A stretch of DNA of 64,000 nucleotides, taken from NCBI GenBank assembly GCA_030015575.1, contig JASDDO010000016.1, positions 178,186,815-178,250,814 of the forward strand. Direction: 5' to 3'. Positions 12,401 to 24,420 of the stretch are shown in pieces. Both the position numbers and the translations under genes were made by a program. How positions within the stretch are numbered: position 1 is the stretch's first letter; the number at the start of each line of letters is the position of its first letter. The notes under the pieces were generated by a model. The model saw only the letters and a list, made by a program, of their open reading frames with translations. It searched no databases and was not told the DNA's origin. This DNA is from Agapanthus africanus. Lineage: Eukaryota > Streptophyta > Magnoliopsida > Asparagales > Amaryllidaceae.

Positions 12401-14169
12401 AAACCAGATTCAAATCATGCAGCTGTCTCCAGTGCATGTCAACTAAATGGAGAGAGGCCGATCAGCGTTACTCAACTTAGGAATGCTTCCAATTATGAGT
12501 AACCTGAAAAGAGAAGCAATTTCTCTTTATCTTTACCATCAACTGAATACCATACACAAGTATCTACATCTTCGATCACTTTGAAGAATCCCGATACTTG
12601 CTACACCTGGTTCTCTACTCTATTCAAATACCTATAACTCCTCAAAACTTAGACCCTGTGTTTCTACGAAACACATGTCTAAGAACTAGAGAAGTTAAAA
12701 GTAAACAGAATATAGTATGAGGACCAACCCCTCTGTCCTAATGGACACTGGACAACATACAATACTCTGTATAAGTCCGCTGAGTCTAACAACTCTTTCA
12801 CTGTGTGTCGTAGGTTGAAAACTGTACTTATGGTTAAGAAGAATTACACCGCTGTTTAATGCTCCTTACCTAACCATCCACTGATATAGGTAAATGTCAT
12901 CGACATAATATCAAAAGGTATATCTCACTCTATGAAAATAGACGTACAGATATATCAATTTGAAATTGGTGCACAACAGCGGATATTCAAAACCAAATAT
13001 TTGCCGACCGGCAAACAGCCCAGATGATCTCCTCAAATATCACCGATTACAACGAATCCCGATATAATGAGGATGATTACCCTATTCCCAATAACTTACT
13101 CCCACTCACCATCTGTAAAACCATACAGATGTGAGAATCAAACCTGGTAAATACATACCCTGGAGCAAGTGTCCAATCGGGAAATCAGTTTTCTTTTAAC
13201 AGTACACAGCTGAACTGAAACATTGAAATGTTTCGATGGGGTATCCTGGTATTCCTAGTAATGCCTCTACCATTATCCAGATTCACAACTATAACCGTAT
13301 AATTCTTTGCCACCTCTCCAAATCCCTTTATATGTCTTTAGTCATTACCTTCTGCACACCCATTTAGGCCAATTGGTTTTCTTCCTTCCCTGCCGTTCGG
13401 CACCAGCCTATGGCTTGGAAGAAGACTATCCAATAAGCATAATGGGTGTACTGTCCTAATCCTAGGAGCACTCGCAATGCGAGAGAAGGTGAAGATAAAA
13501 GACAACCGAATAAACCTTATTCCTATTTCTCCTGGACCAGAATCCATCCCCGAACTGGAACAAGTTCCTTTCGAGTTCGTATATAACCATACGATGGAGT
13601 ATCCAATAAACTGTGGATCTTCGTAGTGATACGGAGTGTCCTGGAGAAATACAAAGGTGATTTAGGATTGGCGAAGAAATATTTGGTTTGGTCGTGAATA
13701 TCAGTCGCAATTTACTTTGCCCTCTTACTAATCCCTTGCTTTGTCTTAATCTTAATACCTTCTGCACACCGTTTAGGCTAATTGGTTTTCTTCATTCCCT
13801 ACCGGTCGGCACCTGCCTATGGTTTGGAAGAAGACTATCCAATTTGCGTAATAGGTGTACTATCTCCTAAGCCAAGGAGTACTCGCAATCTGAGAGAGAA
13901 GGTAAAAGGAAAAGACAACTGAATAATCCTATTCGTTTTCTCCAGAACCAGAAACCATCCTCGAATAAATCCCTTCGAGTTCGTATATAACCATACGATG
14001 GTTTTGTCCAATGGAAGTGGACGTTCGTAGTAATACGGGGTGTCCTGGAGAAAAGGGTAAAAGTAGGAGTGGCAATGAGGTTTGCAACTCTGACAATCCA
14101 AAAGCCAGTGTTAAGAAGGTTCGGTCAACTTGGTCACTAAGTCATAGTTTAGGATCGGGTCAATGGTCG
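12401..14169 (-). other. Unexplained filler DNA in element B
   Basis: Counterpart of the filler in A (3691-5693), with the direct repeat at 13338-13545 and 13750-13945. No protein family recognised. Confidence 0.6.
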
Positions 14170-14468
14170 CTGCCAAAGAGAGAGAGAAAAGAAACACTCA
14201 GCGTGCACTCTATCCTAGATCAGAATGGTTATCACTTTTTCTAATCAGGAAACCTCCCACTGTACCTCAAATTCTCCTCCAAACCTGAAAGAAGAATTAG
14301 TCGGGGTCATCCGAGGAGTAAACTAACTCATCGTTGGAATCGGGATCCAACTATCATTGCATGATAACATGACGGAATCCGCTCACGGTGTCACACTCCA
14401 GAAGGTATGCGCATATCTGGCAAGTTTCAGTACTTTTGAAACTCCCGATGTGATTTTTACCCCATGCT

Positions 14469-14678
14469 CTTATGACCTTGACTTTGGCCAACATATCATA
14501 AGTCACATGTCAAGTTCTACCCGTCATTCTCCAGGTTAATTTGAACCCACCCGTACCTACCCTTGACTTTGGCCAAAATGGCAGTACGGCTGTCCCAAAC
14601 CAACGCATCTATCTATGCTGCATATGAATACCCAACAGCTACCAAACACTGTGCCTTTACTTTGGCCAACATACACAG
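14469..14678 (-). promoter_or_regulatory. Triple-hairpin array, loop CAAA (element B)
   Basis: Three TTGGC-CAAA-GTCAA hairpins at 14476-14494, 14561-14579 and 14654-14672 (minus strand). The third has one stem base changed. Outer stems match those of A. Confidence 0.75.
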
Positions 14679-14811
14679 CTTGAATACTATTGACTATCCA
14701 TATGAAACGACGGAGGACTACGAATGGTTTCTGGCGAAAACCTTTAACGTAATGAACTTGATATCGTTGAAGGAACGGATAGCTTTTTAGAAAATATAGT
14801 GACGAAAACCT

Positions 14812-15045
14812 TTACTAAAGAGGTCACTCCCGATGAAGGGATCTCGGCTCTTTCCCCGTAGAATGGGGTGCAGGATATTCCAAATGAATACCACGATGCA
14901 AAGCAAAAGTAATCGGCTATAGTGAAGTTAATGCCCTGACGCAAACTTCTGTCCAAGGGGTCACTCCCGGTGAAGGGATCTCGGCCCTTGCCTCGTCGAC
15001 TGAGGAGCAGGATATTCCAAATGAATACCACGATGCAAAACAAAA
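14812..15045 (-). repeat. Doubled hairpin unit (element B leader)
   Basis: Two copies, about 14812-14905 and 14953-15045, homologous to those of A. Confidence 0.7.
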
Positions 15046-16215
15046 GTGAACGTCCTTGCAATAACAGCTTTTTGAAAAGTGTTCCAACAACATCAGATTA
15101 GGTTTGTTTTAACTTGCATTGATCCGAATCAACGCAGTCCCATCAATTGATCACACCACAAAGAACGAAAATATACTGATGTACGTATATTCCATCCGCA
15201 TTCGCCACTGGGTCCCGTCATTACCCGTTAGGTTAGCTAACTAACGACAGAGCGGGGACTGGACTAGCGCGGATGTAAAACATATACAACATCTACTAAT
15301 ATATATACCAATATATTATATTTCGCTCAAGGCATGATAAGAAATGCAACATCACAGAAATGTACAGCATCACAGAACAATACAGATATCTGGGATCCCC
15401 GGGTTTCACAGAGCCACTACTGAAACCCGACGTTCCCCTGGTCGTGTGGATAGACTGTGCAATGAAATCCTAGACCCCTACGGGCGCGGCAAGTTACCCG
15501 CCAAAACCTGAAGCGAGGCAGCCCCCTTCAGCGCCGTGAATGGACCACCCAGCACTTCACGGAATCCGGTAACTTGGGCACCCCTCCTGGGTCAACCTGT
15601 ACCCCCTACGAGTGCGGCGAATAGCCCGCCAATTCTAGAGTGAAGCCCCCTCCGTCCCAATGCCATGAGATGCGGGCTTGTTGCCCTCCAGAACCCGGCT
15701 ATCCGTGCACCCCACCGCGAGGTAATCCTTGTACAGAAAGTAAAATATACATACAACGGGTACATCGACCGCAACCTGGTCGTGCCCCAAAATAATAATA
15801 CAATCAGGCAGTGACGGCAGTCCACATGTCGGACGCTCGCCCCGCAATATCAAATGTACATAATACAACAAAAACTGTACTAGAATTGCATCCAGGCTAT
15901 CCCCATGACCGATCCGCAACATCACAGCAATACATAGAACATCAACATGAAAGTCACGTTCGCAAATCCGTCTAACCGGGCTATAGCAGCTAGACAGGAT
16001 TTACCGATCGAGTGACATTCACGGTCGCAGATATAATGTAAATACTGTGAAATAATGTGTTTAAGATATCCGATCGATTGAATTTTACCAAGTGGGCCCC
16101 CAAGCAATACTGTAGCACTCACAGAAAATCTGGGCCCAAACAAAGTATACCAAAACCCCTATTTTCAGCCCACAAGCCCACTGCAAAAAAATGATGACAT
16201 GAATCCACATTCCTG

Positions 16216-16260
16216 CGGCGGAACCGCGGCCAAAGAGGACTTATGGCCGCGGTTTCGCGG
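16216..16260 (-). promoter_or_regulatory. GC-rich hairpin near the primer site (element B)
   Basis: Arms at 16216-16232 and 16244-16260 pair at 15 of 17 positions (AACCGCGGCCA with TGGCCGCGGTT at the core) around an 11-nt loop. The hairpin lies about 195 nt from the primer site. Confidence 0.7.
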
Positions 16261-16454
16261 TCGTACGGAAGGATCAGGGCACCAAAATTTTCCAGTGTTC
16301 TTACGACTTTCAGTACATCAATTTTCTACAACCTCAAAAATTTTTCGACTCCAAAAAATTTCAACAGAAAACTGATGTGAACAAAAACGCGGATTTTGGA
16401 ATTTTGGTCGATCGGAAATGTAAACACATTAAACAAAGCTAGACGTAATGGCGA

Positions 16455-16467
16455 GGCTCTGATACCA
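16455..16467 (-). other. Element B primer binding site
   Basis: GGCTCTGATACCA on the plus strand, complementary to plant initiator tRNA-Met, one base from the right LTR. Confidence 0.95.
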
Positions 16468-16468
16468 C

Positions 16469-18674
16469 TGTAAGTGCACGGCGGCGCCCCGGCCGTCAAT
16501 CCGACGGCCAAATGCGGAAGCGGTGATAAACTTTAATTTTGCGAACTTAGCAAACCGGCACCACCGCGCACTAAACACCCGGATCGAACCATTAACTAGT
16601 CCTAGCTAATTACAAGACGGGTTAGAGATATACGGAGTGATCCGAGTCCTCCGGTCTTCTCGTCGTCGTCCCGATCTCCTGCGGAAACTACGGTTGTCGC
16701 CTCCTCACCTGAAGGGCACCACATCGCCTGCATCTTTTACGGGCTCCCGCCTCTATACCGAGGCAACTCGGGCACGAAGCTGGCAAGTCGACGTGCCCAA
16801 GATTTGCTGTAGAATGTGTAGTGCTTTGTCTCTTTGGGGTTATGTTGCCTTGATGGAGGAATGAGGTTGAGAAATGAACTTGGGAATTTTGGTGGCAATG
16901 GAAAAATGATATGAATGATAATTTTCCCACCCTCACAAAATCATCCTCTCTCTTCTTCCCCTCTCAAATTGTGGCCGGCCTATCCAAGGAAATGGTGGAG
17001 GGAAAGCATCATGTATAAGGGAGGTGAGTGTAGTAAAAGTAAGGGGGTGACCACAACCCTAAAGAAATGATAACAACCTCACATCAAACTCTAATCAACT
17101 CTAATCACCATAAAGCAAGTGATAAGAAGGAAAAAGAATCTCATCATGAAAAACTATCATGATGCCACCAATATGCAAGATACCCCTTCCACAAATGTTA
17201 TTTGCAAACTTGCAAATAACCCCCTCCATCAGAAAAGTCCGGCCGGGAAAGAACAAAGGAAAACCGGCCGGAACAGAATGCAAACTGGCAACTCCAGAAA
17301 ACTGGTCCCGTAATAAATTACAGGAAAACCCCGATACTGTGCATACACACCCGCATCTGTATTCCCACTGAACACAAATGCAAAGAGACAAAACTACACT
17401 ATACTATACTAGGATCCGGCTTAAACCAAAGCCGGCTAGTAATATCCGTCCGATCCTGATCCGTGCAATACCGCACGTATCTGATCAAACCCTGCCATAT
17501 ATCTATACGGCCTCTAGTACAACCGTCCGATCCTGATCCGTGCAATACCGCACGTATCTGATCGGACCCTGCCAATCTCCATACGGCCTCTACAGCGTTT
17601 CGCCCGAAAGCTTGAGTAACTGAAAGTGTGGTGGACTCTAAAGACTCATCAATACTATGGCTGTGGATTTAACCACTAGCACGTCAGAGGTATAAGCCAA
17701 TACGTGACGGGCCACCAGCTATTGACCAAAAGGGACGTCGATGAGCGAACTCATCCTGACACCCTACTGAGCCTGTCAGTGACAATATCCGTACAGTCCG
17801 GTCCGTTCGTCTATGAGCATCGCATGGCGGGCCTAGGGGGTTGGTAAAAGTCAGACCCCCAAAAGCGGTACAAGTCGTTTCGGAGTGTAGCCCAGAACAC
17901 CCTGAGATACTACTGGAATACCTACCAGTAAATCTCCTGCCTTGGCCAAGGACTTCGTGTAATGGCTCTCCTAGACACAGCGCGACCTCACCCCCAATAC
18001 CGGGAGAGACGAACCCCTGAAGATCCGCTCACTGCCTCCATGTGGCTCGGGACTGTACCCAACTAAAACCTGTTTGCACGACTCCTTTGAGCCGTGGTAG
18101 GGTAGTAATCAAAGTACATTGGGAACTCACACGAGACAAATGACGATCCTCGGGTCGATGAACTAACCTGTACACATGTCACCAGGGAACTGCTATCTGA
18201 CGTCAGGTATAAGACCAACTAGCATGTTCCCGGCGAGTCCTGTCCGGTGTACTCATAACCCAATGAGCACCTGTATACATCTTAGGTGAACCAACTGACA
18301 CCAGTGGCTTGTGAGACCGGCCACCGCCCCTCGTCGGGGTCTCGACTGTATACACTAGTCTACTCTGGAGAATCGATGCCCTGTCTCGAAACTCCTATGA
18401 CTAGGGACCTTTTAAGGATGTGCTTATAGACTACCAGCTCCCACGTATATGATCGCCCTCATACTGCTGGCAGTCAAGCAAGAATCCTAGGGGCTCTATC
18501 AACGTGCAATAGTGACATGTCAGGTCACCTAAAGCAGTACACGATGATAAAGGTAAACCAGATAGCATACTATCATCTCGAGTAAGACTGTCCTACCGGG
18601 ATAGGTCCTCCCTCAATCATTGCAATCACGCGCCTGTGATCCAATAATTGACTCTGAGGGCACTATCTCCAACA
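16469..18674 (-). repeat. Element B right LTR (5' LTR in element orientation)
   Basis: Runs TGTAAGTGCACGG to CTATCTCCAACA. It is strongly similar to A's LTR over most of its length, with a diverged part near 16620-17280. After it the sequence enters element F's LTR. Confidence 0.93.
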
Positions 18675-18761
18675 GATATGATCATCACCTACTGCTGGCG
18701 CATTGACGATTCTTTAGAGTCCTACACAGAGGTTTCCTGGCTCAGGCAAAACGATGTAGGA

Positions 18762-18780
18762 GCACATATGTGATATGTGC
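18762..18780. repeat. Palindrome in F LTR
   Basis: GCACATAT and ATATGTGC arms around a three-base centre. G has a closely similar palindrome near 41101-41119, and C, D and E have ACGTGC palindromes at the matching LTR position. Confidence 0.65.
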
Positions 18781-19216
18781 GGGACCGAGAACAATACGTG
18801 TACGTGATACCGTATTAGATTCTCGCGATATGTGATATCGGCCGGTATATGTGATATAGCCGGGTCATCAGATCAAGTGTTGATTCGATGAACTGATACA
18901 GATCATATTAGTCGGTTATTTGTGAAATAGCTGGATTATCGGATCAAGTGTTGATTCGATAATTTAATGTATAATTATGTATTTGATATATTATATTACA
19001 TTAACTAATTTTAGCTCACTTAAAGATTATTTTTCTCACTTGGATAATACATTGATATATATGTGATATATGTTAATTGTATTATTTTATTTTGTTACAA
19101 TAAATATTGTATATGTGATATATAATATTGTAACATGTTAGGGTTACAAATGCAACATGTTTTGTGGAGTTTAAATGTGGTTAGGGTTTGGATTAGGGTT
19201 AAGCTTGCATGAAGCT

Positions 19217-19234
19217 TTCAAGAAGCTTCTTGAA
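19217..19234 (+). promoter_or_regulatory. Perfect four-unit heat-shock element in F LTR
   Basis: TTCaaGAAgcTTCttGAA: four correctly spaced nTTCn/nGAAn units, a strong predicted site for plant heat-shock factors, in the upstream part of the LTR. Confidence 0.65.
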
Positions 19235-20551
19235 GCTTTGACTTTGACTTGTGATATTTTGTGTAGATATTTCTTAACCCAACCCAAACCCTTTACCATA
19301 GTTAATTCTCTACATGGGTTAAGTCTTCATTCTTAACCCATGGTTGCATTTCTAACCACACACTTGATTTCATTATTCATCACAAATGGATTTGCTTCTT
19401 CTTCTTCTTCTTCTTCCTCCTCTTGATGAAAAGCTTTCTAGCTTTTTGTAAAGTGATGATAATGAGTGAGAAATTGAAAACAAAAGAGAGCTAAATTCCT
19501 ACTTCATCATCCTCATCTATTTTATCCTATTAGATTAGGGTGTTTGCTTTGCTAATACTTGATTAGCAAAGCAAGAGCTTGGGTTTGGGTTTCTTCAAGG
19601 TAGATCATCTTAGTTATTGAAGATCGGAAGCAAGCTTGCATCTTTCTCTTCATGGAGCCTCTCTAGAGTCCGGGTACATAATGATCGCGGCGGAGGGACC
19701 TCAACACGGAGCTTATGAAGTGAAGGAACGGACTACAAAGGTTGTAATCCCGAACTCTTAGAAGTAAAGTTGTTTACTTGCTTTGTTTACCCTAAGTCTC
19801 TAGTTAAGATCTTGGTTAGGGTTTGTTTAGCACCCCAAAAATTTCAATATAGCATGTTTGATGCTTGCCAAAACCTTCACAAGGTGCTAAGCTATCCCTA
19901 CATGATATAATGAGGGGTTTATATTTATCTAAGTAATTCAAAAATTGGATGGAAATTGTCATGGCTACAAGCTTGTAGAAGCTTGTGGAACCATTGACCA
20001 AGTCCACTCATTTTGTTTCACTTGTAGATATTTATTAACCTAATCATTATACTCACCCATGGTTTAATCTCTACATGAGTTAGTGTATGACACTAACTCA
20101 CCCATGGTTGCCATTTTCACCTCATGAGTTTCATTCTCATCTTCACTTCATCTTCTTCTTCCTCATGAAAAAGCTTGCTAGCTTTTGAAATGGTGAAGAA
20201 ATATTGTGAGAAAAATAAATCTAAAGTGAGCCCAATTCCTACTTCATCATCCTCTACTATATTAGCCATTTTGTTTAGGGTGTTTGCTTCATTAATCTAC
20301 AATTAGTGAAGAGGTAGCATGAGCTTGAGTCATCTCGATGTAGATCATCTTCGGCCTCGAAGACTTCGAGCAAGTTTGTTCATTTCTTCATGTAAACCCT
20401 TACTAGAGTTCGGGTGTTCACTACTTAGAGCGAAGGGACTACTACACGAAGCTTTAGAAGTGAAGGACCGGTTTACAAAGCTTGTATTCCTCATTCACTT
20501 AGATGTAAAGTTGTTTGCATTGCTAGTTCGTCTAAATTTCTAGTTAAGATT

Positions 20552-20556
20552 CTAGG
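20552..20556. repeat. Target duplication of E, left copy
   Basis: CTAGG immediately before the 5' LTR of E; the partner is at 30205-30209. Confidence 0.93.
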
Positions 20557-21635
20557 TGTTAGTGTTTATGCCCTAGAAGGCCATTACTGTATCATACTAA
20601 CTTGTATATTACTTAATGGAAGCTTGGGATATTCACATGTATATAACAGTCTTGCTAAACATGGTAGTATGCTACTTGGTTTTTCTATCTTAATATGTAA
20701 GTGTACGTATTGATAGAGCTCTTAGGATCTTGCTTGTCTACCAGCGTTGTGATGGCAGTCACACTAGTGGGGGCTGGGTAGTCTACAAGCACATCCTTAT
20801 TCAGGTCCCTGGTCGTTGGATTATCGAGACAGAGCATCGATACTCCGGAGTAGACTGGTGTGTACGCTTCTCATCCCAGTTCGGGAGATGGTCTGTCCCA
20901 CAGCCGTCAGTACGTCGTACTGGAGATAGTATACAGGTGCTCGTTAGGTTACGGGTACACCGGACAGGACTCACAGGGAACTGTTGGTTGGTTTGATACC
21001 AGTCGTCAGTGAACAGTTCCCAGGTGACATGAGTACAGCGTAGTCCGCAGACTTGACACTGCTACTTCGCCTCGAGTGTGTCCCACTGTTCTTAGATTGC
21101 TAACCTACCACGGCTCAAAGGAGTCGTGCAAACAGGTAGCAGTTGGGTGCAGTCCCGAGCACTTGGAGGCAGTGGCGGTTAGACAGGATTCGTCCCTCCC
21201 GGTATTGGGAGTAGATATCGTGCTGTGTCAGAGAGCCATTACGCAAAGTCCCTGGCCAGGGCAAGCGAGATTTGCTGGTAGGTTCCAGTAGTTTCTCAGG
21301 GTGTAATGGGCTTCCCTCCGACACGACTTATACCGCTTTTAGGGGACTGACGCTTGCCGCCCCCCTAGGCCCGATATGCGATAGTCTTGGACGAACGGAC
21401 CGGACTGTATGGAGATTGTCACATCAGACTCAGTAGGAGTTCGGATGGGTTTTCTCATCGGCCTTCTTATCGACAACTACCTGGGGACCGTTACGTACAG
21501 CTAGTGCCGCTTGCGGTCTGTGGTTAAACCCACTACCAGCGTAGTAGTCGAGTCTCTAGAGTCCCACACAGAGAGTTTCCTATTCCAGGCGAAACGATAT
21601 AGAGGTCGTATGGTTTTACGACAAGGGTTCGGACG

Positions 21636-21659
21636 CATACGTGCGTTTACGCACGTATG
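21636..21659. repeat. Perfect palindrome with ACGTGC core in E LTR
   Basis: Arms CATACGTGCGT and ACGCACGTATG, 11 bp each, around TT. It includes ACGTG cores like those of plant bZIP/bHLH binding sites and could also fold as an RNA hairpin. The 3' LTR has the same palindrome. Confidence 0.7.
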
Positions 21660-21788
21660 ACTTTCGGACAGTTTTTACCAGTCGGCTTTGGTTTAAGCCA
21701 GTTACTGGTATCCGGTTATTGGATTTTTTACAGTCTAAAGTTTTTCCGTATTTTTGCGGATTGGAGGGGAGTTCTCGTAATTGTACGA

Positions 21789-21801
21789 GAAGCTTCTAGA
21801 A
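21789..21801 (+). promoter_or_regulatory. Heat-shock element in E 5' LTR
   Basis: GAAgcTTCtaGAA, a perfect three-unit heat-shock element; repeated in the 3' LTR at 29553-29565. Confidence 0.65.
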
Positions 21802-22441
21802 GATGTGACTAAGGAGGTTACTTTGGATAAGATTTGTGAGTCATGAGAGTGATTCATCATTATCATTATTGCACCATAAATGATAATGACACATGCTTAA
21901 TGAATCACCATTAGATATTTGTGAAGCATGCTTATTCATCACTTATTTTCTTTTATTGATAAATGAGAATGCTTCATAATATATTATGATACTCACAATT
22001 CTTATCTCACAATTATTATCATATTCTCTCTCCTCAAGCTCTCATCTTCAAGAGACTAATCCTTACACCTCATGAGTTGAGATCAAAGGATTAGCAAGAC
22101 TTAACAATCCATAACCATCACTCTATCTCAATCTAACTTCTTTGATTAGCAATCCAAGAAGGTTAGTTGCCTCAAGTTTAGAGGCTAAGCTTGGAGTTTT
22201 GCTCTCGGGTGGATCGTCTACTACCTAGAGAAGGCCGAGGAGAACAAGGAGATCGTAAAGACGAAGGACTAGTTTCATTAGGTATAATCCCTAAACACAA
22301 TAGTTATGAAACTCTTTGTGTACGGTTATTTAGAGTTTAGCTTCGATTCAAGCGGTTAGTCGATGTTCGTTCTTTAAACATGATCGTTTTTGAAAATTCC
22401 GCCTCCCCACAAGTACTGGGGTGTACTACATCGACTTACAG

Positions 22442-22454
22442 TGGTATTAGAGCC
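22442..22454 (+). other. Element E primer binding site
   Basis: TGGTATTAGAGCC, one base after the LTR; one mismatch from the usual TGGTATCAGAGCC for initiator tRNA-Met. Confidence 0.9.
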
Positions 22455-22648
22455 TCGCTAAACACTAAATAACTTGATTGCAAATTTGTACGAATTTCGA
22501 ACGGAAAAACGAAGCTGGAAAACCCTAAATCTGTTCAGTTTCTGTCGAACTTAAAATGAAGTCCAAAAATTTTTCAGGTGTGTTCAGAAAGCATGAAATG
22601 AGTCCAGGAGAACACCCATGAAATTTGAGCCCATGAGTCGGCTAAAGC

Positions 22649-22695
22649 GCCGCGGAAGGGCGGCGGATCCCACCGATCCGCCGCGCTTCCGCGGC
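22649..22695 (+). promoter_or_regulatory. Long GC-rich hairpin (element E), one orientation
   Basis: 21-nt arms (22649-22669 and 22675-22695) pair except at one small internal loop around a CCACC apex, about 200 nt after the primer site. The 81-bp block holding it (22632-22712) matches D's block 53415-53495 only after reverse complementing, with 6 mismatches. Position suggests a packaging or dimerisation signal. Confidence 0.8.
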
Positions 22696-23746
22696 CGAGT
22701 TGCCGAGTCATGGACTCATCTTTCATGTGTGGGTCCTCTCTGGTGTTTGGGGTTTTCTGGGATATTTAATATTTGCTCAGGTTACTGTTTAACAGAGCAG
22801 ATTTTGGAGCAATATTGATGTTCTTTAATCGATCGAAATTGTACAGTATTTGCATATTGGATTATATCTGTGATTGTTTAATGTGTTCGTAAACCTCCCC
22901 CAACTGCTAGTATGTCGGTTGGCAGGGGGTTGCACATTTCTGAAATGGTTATATCTGTTTGTGCATATAAACTGTATTGGACTGTTGTGGTGTATAGCCG
23001 GGGTTTGCAATGGGTTATTGTTTAATTCATTTGTTGAAAATGTAATTTGTTGTAATATTATTTTGCGGGGCACTTCCAGGTTGCGGTTGTAGCCACCGTT
23101 GTATTATTTCATTTTACTGTTTTTGCTCCTAGGACTGACCCAAGGTGGGGTACACAAACTGCCGGGCGGGTAGTTTGCCGTACCCGTAGGGGTCGAGGGT
23201 GGGGTAACGGCTATTCATCACAACTGTGTAATCTGTCTTTTCTTGCAGGCTCAAAAGAAATACAGATTGCTTGCAAATCCAATATTGTTTATCTGTGTTC
23301 TGGAATGAATATCATTGCGTCAGACGAATGTAAAATATCTATATATAATGTAGCTATTTAGACGTCACTTATGTTTTACACCCGCGCTAGCCCAGCCCCC
23401 GCTCTGTCGTTAGTTAAGTAACCTAACGAGTGATGACGGGACCCCGTGGTGAATGCGGATGGCATAAGAGGACGTTGTATTTTCGTTGTTTTCTGCAATG
23501 ATAGGTTAATGATGGGACGCATTATCTATAATGCAAAGAAAATAAACCAAGTTTAAATCGTTGGAACAATTTAAAAGAAACCACTCGGTTATTTTTAAAA
23601 CAGATATTTTTAAATACGGAGATTTAACCACTCCTTTTAAAAGCTATCAGGTTCCTTCGGTTATATCAAGTTCACTACGTTCACGGTTTCGCCAAAACCA
23701 GTCGTAGCCCTCCGTCATTTCTTATGGATGGTCAGTAGTATTCAAG

Positions 23747-23955
23747 CTATGCTTGTTGGCTTTCGTCAAGGCATAGTGTTTGGTAGCTGCTGGGGTATTC
23801 ATTTGTTGCATAGATAGATGAGTTGGTTTGGGACAGTCGTATAACCTTGTTGGCTTTCGTCAAGGGTATATACGGGTGGGTTCAAATTAACAAGATAATG
23901 ATGGGCAGAACTTGACATGTGTTTTATGATTTGTTGGCTTTCGTCAAGGTCATAA
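23747..23955 (+). promoter_or_regulatory. Triple-hairpin array, loop TTTC (element E)
   Basis: TTGGC-TTTC-GTCAA occurs three times, within identical 19-nt copies at 23753-23771, 23847-23865 and 23931-23949. Outer stems differ: CTATGC/GCATAG, TATAACC/GGGTATA and TTATGA/TCATAA. All lie 500-700 nt upstream of the gag start. Confidence 0.85.
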
Positions 23956-24420
23956 GAACATGGGGCAAAAATGTATATCGGGAATTTCTAAAGAAACTGA
24001 AATTTGCAAAGAGATGCATACCATTTTGAGTTTGATGAATGTTGGTAGCATTCCTACAACATTATCAGACGATGATATTTGGATCCCGATCCTACTGTGA
24101 GTATATGCTACTTATCAGAATATTCGTCACTTAACGATCAATGCTATAAACCTAGTAGGTGTCCAGAAAGGTGTCAGCGGGGTTACGCCCCCAGAGAAAA
24201 GAGGTTATTTAATTAAGGAACTTCGCGAAAGCGTTGGAAAACCTCCCTCGAAGTATCGACACTGGCCTGGCTGAACGGTTAAGCAAGTATTGTACGGTGA
24301 GAATAGTCCTGGCTAATTCTTCTTTTATGGTTTGAGGAAGGATTCGAGAAACAGTGGGAGCCATCCAGTTTAGATAAATTAAAAACCACTCTAAACTTGC
24401 AAGAGCATCATGCTAAAGTG

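Larger units (their letters stand above)
14170..16454 (-). other. Untranslated leader of element B
   Basis: Collinear with the leader of A. It contains the triple-hairpin array (14469-14678), the doubled hairpin unit (14812-15045), the CGTTAG/CTAACG hairpin near 15225-15250 and a strong GC hairpin (16216-16260). No coding potential seen. Confidence 0.7.
10268..18674 (-). mobile_element. Element B: non-autonomous Ty1/copia element, left LTR split by A
   Basis: Minus-strand element with right LTR 16469-18674, primer site 16455-16467, interior 11083-16468 and a partial left LTR 10268-11082. The missing 1.4 kb of the left LTR should lie left of the window, beyond element A. About ten differences in 815 bp of comparable LTR make B clearly older than A, which agrees with A being inserted in B. 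B lies in the 5' LTR of F; GATAT at 18675-18679 is the expected right target duplication. Confidence 0.9.
18675..20556 (+). repeat. Element F 5' LTR, first part
   Basis: Aligns with G's LTR from about 40997 onward. It contains a GCACATAT/ATATGTGC palindrome (18762-18780), a perfect heat-shock element (19217-19234), a CTT microsatellite near 19396-19420, and an internal duplication: the LTR-end-like text reaches CCCTACA near 19902 and then the U3/R-like text starts again. It ends at E's target duplication CTAGG (20552-20556). Confidence 0.85.
20557..22440 (+). repeat. Element E 5' LTR
   Basis: TGTTAGTGTTTATGCCC...CATCGACTTACA, 1884 bp. It carries an 11-bp palindrome at 21636-21659, a GGCTT/AAGCC hairpin near 21690-21710, a three-unit heat-shock element at 21789-21801 and an AT-rich stretch near 21975-21990. 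Confidence 0.96.

Noticed and set aside
19396..19425. CTT repeat as a functional feature
   Set aside because: A short microsatellite inside F's LTR; nothing suggests more.
20557..22440. Telomere-like GGTTTAG and TTTAGGG words in several LTRs and leaders
   Set aside because: Isolated short words, not arrays; common in plant promoters and repeats.
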